Assembly (NCBI GenBank): GCA_003542955.1 | Contig: DPJP01000455.1 | Span: 298 to 8,800, forward strand | Reading direction: 5' to 3' | DNA from: Armatimonadota bacterium | GTDB lineage: Bacteria; Armatimonadota; Zipacnadia; Zipacnadales; UBA11051 | Length of the DNA stretch: 8,503 bases | Shown here: piece by piece, positions 4,887 through 8,503 of the stretch | How positions within the stretch are numbered: the first letter of the stretch is position 1 | How the letters are laid out: each line of letters opens with the position of its first letter | Program-made: the position numbers and the translations under genes | The notes under the pieces: generated by a model | Seen by the model: only the letters and a program-made list of their open reading frames with translations | What the model was told of the DNA's origin: nothing | Database searches by the model: none

Positions 4887-7340
4887 CTACAGCTCGCTGA
4901 GCTTCTCGAGCATATCGAGCGCGCGGAGCCGCATCACGTCCATGATCTGGCGGTCCTTGTCGACGGCCCACATCATCTTCTCTCTGCCCATGATCCCGAC
5001 GACGCGTTCCGGGCCACTCACCAGCAGCGCGTTCGCCTCGGCGAGCAGTTCGCTCTTGACGCCGGCGGCCTCCAGCTCAGTTACCCGCTCGCGCAGCAGT
5101 CGGAAGTACTCGTAGTCCTGGGCGCCCTCCCGGATTGCCTCCATGTGTTTGCCATCCGTGACGGTCGTGGGGCTCAAGAACAGCGGCGAGTACTGGGTGC
5201 GGGTCTGCAGGTAGGCATTCCACGAGCCCCCGGCCTCATCGCCGAAGGCCCAGTACAGCGAGCCGCCGCCGCCATACTTGAGGTTCAGCCAGAACTGCGC
5301 ACGATAGTATGACGCGGGGTCGAGCAGCTTGGTGGGGCCGGAGCAGCAGTAGAACCACAACTCAGACCCCTCCTGCTGCCGGGCCACAAAGAAGTCCTGG
5401 TAGGTCTGGCCAAGCTCGAGGAATCGGATCGTGTTGGGACAGAGCACGTCGCTTTGTTCGTAGAACTCCGGCGCAACGGTCTCTGGCTCTTTGTGGATGG
5501 GGTCGTTCCAGATCACCACCTCGGGCTGGGCCGCGTGCAGCGCCTTCGCCCACGCGATGACCCGTTGATCGTGCGCGTCGGTACGCGCCTCGTCCACCAG
5601 CAGCACCATGATCTGGCCCGGCTCGATCCCCTGGCCCGCCGCATGCTCGACCCACGCGGTGACCCACGCCCCGACCATCTTGTCGAAGCGGGGTGTCCCC
5701 ACCGGCTCGCCGGCGAAGTTGTCGCCGACGTTGGGGAACAGACCCCAGCAGCGCGCTCCCTCCCAGCGGGCGACCCACTCATCCCAGGATGTGAAATCCG
5801 GCGGGGCGGTCATGTTCCCCTCGGCATCATACTCTCCGGGAGTGGGCATGACCTGCGGGTTGCTCCAGGGCATGTTGACCCCATGCTCGCGCAAGTTCGC
5901 AATCAGCGGCATCATGTTCTCGGCTGTGACCTCATAGCCGCCCTTGTTGTTGGTCTCATCCCATCCCCCGATGGCGATATCGAACTCGTCGGGCATAGCC
6001 AGCTCCGACACGCGCACGGTGAGCGAGACCGTCACCGCGTCGGCGCCGGGGCCGTCAACTGCCAGTGCCGCCCGGTACGTGCCGGCCGGAATATCGCGTG
6101 AATCAAGGTCCACCCACACCTGACGCGTCATACCGGCGGGGATGGTCAGTCGCAGGCGATCCGCCTGCGTCTCGGGCGGCAGGATGGCCGCGGTAATCGG
6201 CGTTCGCTGGAGCGTGTCGGTGGGCAGCACTTCGCGCAGAGCCACGAGCCTCGAGCGGGCGCCCAGCCCCGTCACGCGCAGCTCAGCGGCCAGCGGCCCA
6301 TCCGTTGAGTTGGTCAGGTTGAGCGTCTCGGCGCGGCGCTCATTGCGCATCATCCGCTCACGCAGAGCCGGGGGCGCGGTGGGAGGCTGCGCGGGGGCAT
6401 CCAGCGGCTGCAGCGGGTCATACCGGTGGCTCTTCCAGACGACCAGCGGCGGGTGGCCCTGTGCGCGGAGCACGGGCGCGTGCAGGGCGTAGATGCGCGT
6501 ATGGAGGTCGTTGAGCGGCAGAACCGTGGTGAAATCCTCGGGGACCGAGGCGATGGGCTGTATCTCGGCCCGCAGCGCCTCGGCACGAGCGCGTAACTGC
6601 GTACCGGCCGCATCGCTCAACCCGGCGCCCTCAATGCGGCCCACAATCTCATCGAGGTCTGTCCGCAGTCGTGCGGTGATGCTGTCCTGCATCGTCATAT
6701 CGCGGCAGTATTCGAGCGGTTTCATGCTCACCTGCTTGCCCGTCATGGGCAGGGTCAGCCACTCGGGCTTTCCGCCATACACCTCAACCTCATCCACGAC
6801 CATGTATGGGGGCTGATCCACGACCAGTGCCAGGTAGCGGCCGTACGCCTGCAGCTCGCCGGTGACAAAGCGGTGGGTACGGTACGGCCGCTCCGGCGGC
6901 GCTCCCTGCTTGTTGGCCAGTTCGATCAGGTCTCCGAGCACGGTCCACCGGTCGTTGTCATCACTGACCATGAGCAGTATGCCGGACGGCCAGGCCACGT
7001 CCGCGGAGCCCGCGGCGGTGCTGTAAGACACCCCGGAGATCGCCTCGACGCGGCCGAGGTCAATCGTGATGGCCACGGGGTGCCGATGCACCCAGCCGAC
7101 CGTGGTCTTCTGCACCCAGAAGTGCCCCTGCGTGTACACGCCGTCGGTCAACAGCGTCCGGTCCCGATCGATGCTGCAGTCGCCGTAGTTAGGGCCGGGC
7201 TCCAGCGTGTACGGCTTGTGCAAGGCCACGTTGGGCCCCGGCGGAGTGAACTCGGCGGGGGCCTGGGCTCGGCAGACGGCTGTCGCGCACAGCAGCATCA
7301 GCAGCACGGGCAGCATTCGTCGTGTATGCACATCCATCAT
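4887..7340 (-). CDS. Secreted discoidin (F5/8 type C) + DUF4091/GH123-like glycoside hydrolase
   Basis: An 817-residue exported glycosidase candidate. Residues 1-25 are a signal peptide with likely cleavage CRA|Q. Residues 37-190 form a discoidin/CBM32-like module (NVALHKPYTL; ITIDLGRVEAISGV; closing VDEVEVYGG), which usually binds sugars. A helical linker (about 210-300) precedes a beta-sandwich (about 335-450, with the typical IPAGTYRAALAV). The C-terminal barrel (about 455-750) has VDE at 582-584, matching the adjacent Asp-Glu pair used by GH123 N-acetylgalactosaminidases, plus a YWAFGDEAGG segment (696-705) and AIREGAQDYEYFRLL (735-749), the C-terminal signature of DUF4091/GH123 proteins. 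The activity is inferred, not certain. Start: two consecutive ATGs (7340, 7337) overlap AAAGG. A GTG at 7331 sits 8 nt below AAAGGA and may be the true start. It follows the deacetylase gene by 195 bp. Confidence 0.75.
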   Translation of the reverse strand: MMDVHTRRMLPVLLMLLCATAVCRAQAPAEFTPPGPNVALHKPYTLEPGPNYGDCSIDRDRTLLTDGVYTQGHFWVQKTTVGWVHRHPVAITIDLGRVEAISGVSYSTAAGSADVAWPSGILLMVSDDNDRWTVLGDLIELANKQGAPPERPYRTHRFVTGELQAYGRYLALVVDQPPYMVVDEVEVYGGKPEWLTLPMTGKQVSMKPLEYCRDMTMQDSITARLRTDLDEIVGRIEGAGLSDAAGTQLRARAEALRAEIQPIASVPEDFTTVLPLNDLHTRIYALHAPVLRAQGHPPLVVWKSHRYDPLQPLDAPAQPPTAPPALRERMMRNERRAETLNLTNSTDGPLAAELRVTGLGARSRLVALREVLPTDTLQRTPITAAILPPETQADRLRLTIPAGMTRQVWVDLDSRDIPAGTYRAALAVDGPGADAVTVSLTVRVSELAMPDEFDIAIGGWDETNNKGGYEVTAENMMPLIANLREHGVNMPWSNPQVMPTPGEYDAEGNMTAPPDFTSWDEWVARWEGARCWGLFPNVGDNFAGEPVGTPRFDKMVGAWVTAWVEHAAGQGIEPGQIMVLLVDEARTDAHDQRVIAWAKALHAAQPEVVIWNDPIHKEPETVAPEFYEQSDVLCPNTIRFLELGQTYQDFFVARQQEGSELWFYCCSGPTKLLDPASYYRAQFWLNLKYGGGGSLYWAFGDEAGGSWNAYLQTRTQYSPLFLSPTTVTDGKHMEAIREGAQDYEYFRLLRERVTELEAAGVKSELLAEANALLVSGPERVVGIMGREKMMWAVDKDRQIMDVMRLRALDMLEKLSEL

Positions 7341-7535
7341 CCTTTGTCGGTCTGTGGTCTCTGAGCGGGGTATCAGCCGGCGCCCGGCGATATCTCCGTC
7401 GCGGCCATTTCCTCCGGCCGGTGCGAATGCCCTCGGTGCCCGCATCCCTGCCCTGGTTGGGCACATGCGCGCGCGAATCGGGCCTGAGACGGCGCGTGTG
7501 CCGGTATGCCCTGACGCGCTTATGGACCGGCCTGT
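7341..7535. other. Spacer between deacetylase and glycosidase genes
   Basis: This 195-bp gap shows no recognisable promoter, terminator or RNA gene on either strand. On the minus strand a GGAGGAA precedes an ATG at 7408 that opens only 11 codons (to 7373), with spacing too short for good initiation. The gap is large enough for an independent promoter of the glycosidase-lyase pair, so it is unclear whether all three genes share one transcript. Confidence 0.4.
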
Positions 7536-8330
7536 TCACCGGGCTTGCTCCGCCATCTCCACGTGTGCCAGGTGCAACAGGTCGGCCAGCGGCACGATCT
7601 CGTACCCCTGCTTCTCGAGCGATGCCACCAGCCCCTCCATCATCCGGTTGGTCGTGGCAGTCGCGTGCACCAGGACTATGCCGCCGGGCTTGACGCGCCT
7701 GAGGATGGTCTGCCGGCAGCGCTCCGGGTTCGCGCGGGGCTCATAGTCGGCACTCGTCGCACTCCAGATGACGGTGCGATAGCCGAGCCCCGCGGCGGTA
7801 TCCACGACCCTCCGGTTGTACGTGCCGAACGGGGGGCGGAAGTGCCTGGGCTCATGCATACCCAGGTTATGCGCGGCGAGCAACTGCTCGACTGTGGTCA
7901 GCTCCTGCTCGATGCGGGCGGAGCTGACCGCCGAGCAGTTCGGGTGCTTATCAGTATGATTGGCCAGATGGTGACCATCCGCTGCGAGCTTCTTCGTCAG
8001 GTCCGGATGCGTCCGCACGAACCACCCGGTGACGAACCAGGTCGCCTTGATCTCGTGCCCGTCCAGCGTCTGGAGGATGCCGTTGACCGCCGCGGGGGTG
8101 GCAGTTGTGCCCAGGTCAACGGTGAGCGCCACGGCCTTCTGGTGCAGCGGCACGGTGTGGAGGACCTCGAGGCTCCCGTGCTGTGGGGGGAGATCATCGG
8201 GCCGCGCCAGGGCGGCGGCAAACAACAGCAGGCACACTGAGCCGGCGGCGCGAGCCCGAGCGCGGACGAGTGCGGCAACCGTCTGTCGAGCGGATACGGT
8301 GATGACGTTCGCCCCCTCGTGGGAATCCAC
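7536..8330 (-). CDS. Exported NodB-homology polysaccharide deacetylase (CE4), variant first motif
   Basis: A 264-residue carbohydrate esterase family 4 protein, expected to remove N- or O-acetyl groups from a polysaccharide. A basic N-terminus leads to a hydrophobic stretch (about 29-42), a signal peptide or anchor. NodB motifs in order: motif 1 ALTVDLG (68-74), motif 2 HTDKH (125-129, zinc His pair), motif 3 RHFRPPFG (162-169), motif 4 WSATSADYEP (189-198, normally a DW) and motif 5 LVH (220-222). In motif 1 the usual Asp-Asp is D72-L73. The first Asp (catalytic base in the family) is kept, but the second (a metal ligand) is Leu. Activity may therefore be altered. Start is uncertain: the GTG at 8330 has no good ribosome site, and no ATG, GTG or TTG lies between it and the in-frame TGA at 8406-8408. 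A small palindrome CGGAG-gtt-CTCCG (8338-8350) lies just upstream. It is the first gene of the leftward carbohydrate set. Confidence 0.8.
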   Translation of the reverse strand: MDSHEGANVITVSARQTVAALVRARARAAGSVCLLLFAAALARPDDLPPQHGSLEVLHTVPLHQKAVALTVDLGTTATPAAVNGILQTLDGHEIKATWFVTGWFVRTHPDLTKKLAADGHHLANHTDKHPNCSAVSSARIEQELTTVEQLLAAHNLGMHEPRHFRPPFGTYNRRVVDTAAGLGYRTVIWSATSADYEPRANPERCRQTILRRVKPGGIVLVHATATTNRMMEGLVASLEKQGYEIVPLADLLHLAHVEMAEQAR

Positions 8331-8503
8331 GTGCGCCCGGAGGTTCTCCGCATCCAGTCGAAAGACCTGTCCGGCGCGCTGGCGCCACGGCGCTGTACCG
8401 AAGTCTCAGGGTTCCAGCTGGGGAGATGCTGGGGTCACGTCTTGAAGATTCATCTTTGCTCTCAGGGGTCTGGTACACCAAGCGGAGTATCGACCATTGC
8501 GGG

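Noticed and set aside
7373..7408. 11-codon ORF with an upstream GGAGGAA
   Set aside because: Spacing to the ATG is only about 2 nt and the peptide is too short to support as a gene or leader peptide.
7341..7466. N-terminal extension of the glycosidase frame to 7466
   Set aside because: It would put 42 polar, Arg/Gly-rich residues before the signal peptide. The MM at 7340 or GTG at 7331 are better starts.
8406..8453. 15-codon ORF (MNLQDV...) in the same frame as the deacetylase, ending TGA
   Set aside because: No ribosome binding site and no sign that the TGA interrupts a real coding sequence; probably intergenic.
8462..8503. Possible 3' end of an upstream minus-strand gene (13 codons then TGA)
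   Set aside because: Too short to tell from a chance open frame at the window edge.

Overview
The window is GC-rich bacterial chromosomal DNA with long intergenic spacers and a high share of exported proteins (five of five genes carry an apparent signal peptide). It has a PEP-CTERM-like surface protein and a large DUF4091/GH123-type glycosidase fused to a discoidin domain. That mix is typical of uncultured Armatimonadota, Planctomycetota or Hydrogenedentota-like lineages, but the sequence alone does not settle the phylum. I see no rRNA, tRNA, CRISPR array or intact transposase.

Layout. Bases 1-388 hold no supportable gene. At 389-1309 (+) lies a secreted zinc phosphodiesterase of the S1/P1 nuclease / phospholipase C superfamily with all nine expected metal ligands. 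Its reading frame stays open past the TAG stop for about 49 codons, possibly a decayed coding tail. The 1310-2635 interval has no convincing protein gene but is rich in structure. On the minus strand are two tandem units (about 1812-1738 and 1603-1506), each with a near-consensus sigma-70 promoter, stable hairpins and a GC-stem/T-rich terminator-like end. I read these as a pair of related small RNAs. Next come two direct repeats of about 159 bp (1915-2073 and 2126-2284), each linked to a GGACACCA-type motif. They are followed by a cluster of palindromes and inverted GGGGAC motifs (2377-2622), probably extragenic palindromic or non-autonomous mobile DNA.

A clear promoter (2636-2663, +) drives a 108-residue PEP-CTERM-like membrane-anchored protein (2760-3086). 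It converges, with only 3 bp between stops, on a leftward carbohydrate gene set. In transcription order that set is a NodB-type polysaccharide deacetylase (8330-7536), a discoidin + DUF4091/GH123-like glycosidase (7340-4887) and an (alpha/alpha) toroid + beta-sandwich protein resembling heparinase II/III-type polysaccharide lyases (4838-3090). The last two are 48 bp apart and probably cotranscribed.

How the genes may work together (inference). The three leftward genes look like an extracellular set for deacetylating and depolymerising an N-acetylated, possibly uronic-acid-containing polysaccharide. No transporter, SusC/D pair or regulator is visible in the window. The deacetylase lacks one of the two adjacent Asp residues of its first catalytic motif. 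The most novel part is the tandem small-RNA candidate pair between 1506 and 1846.
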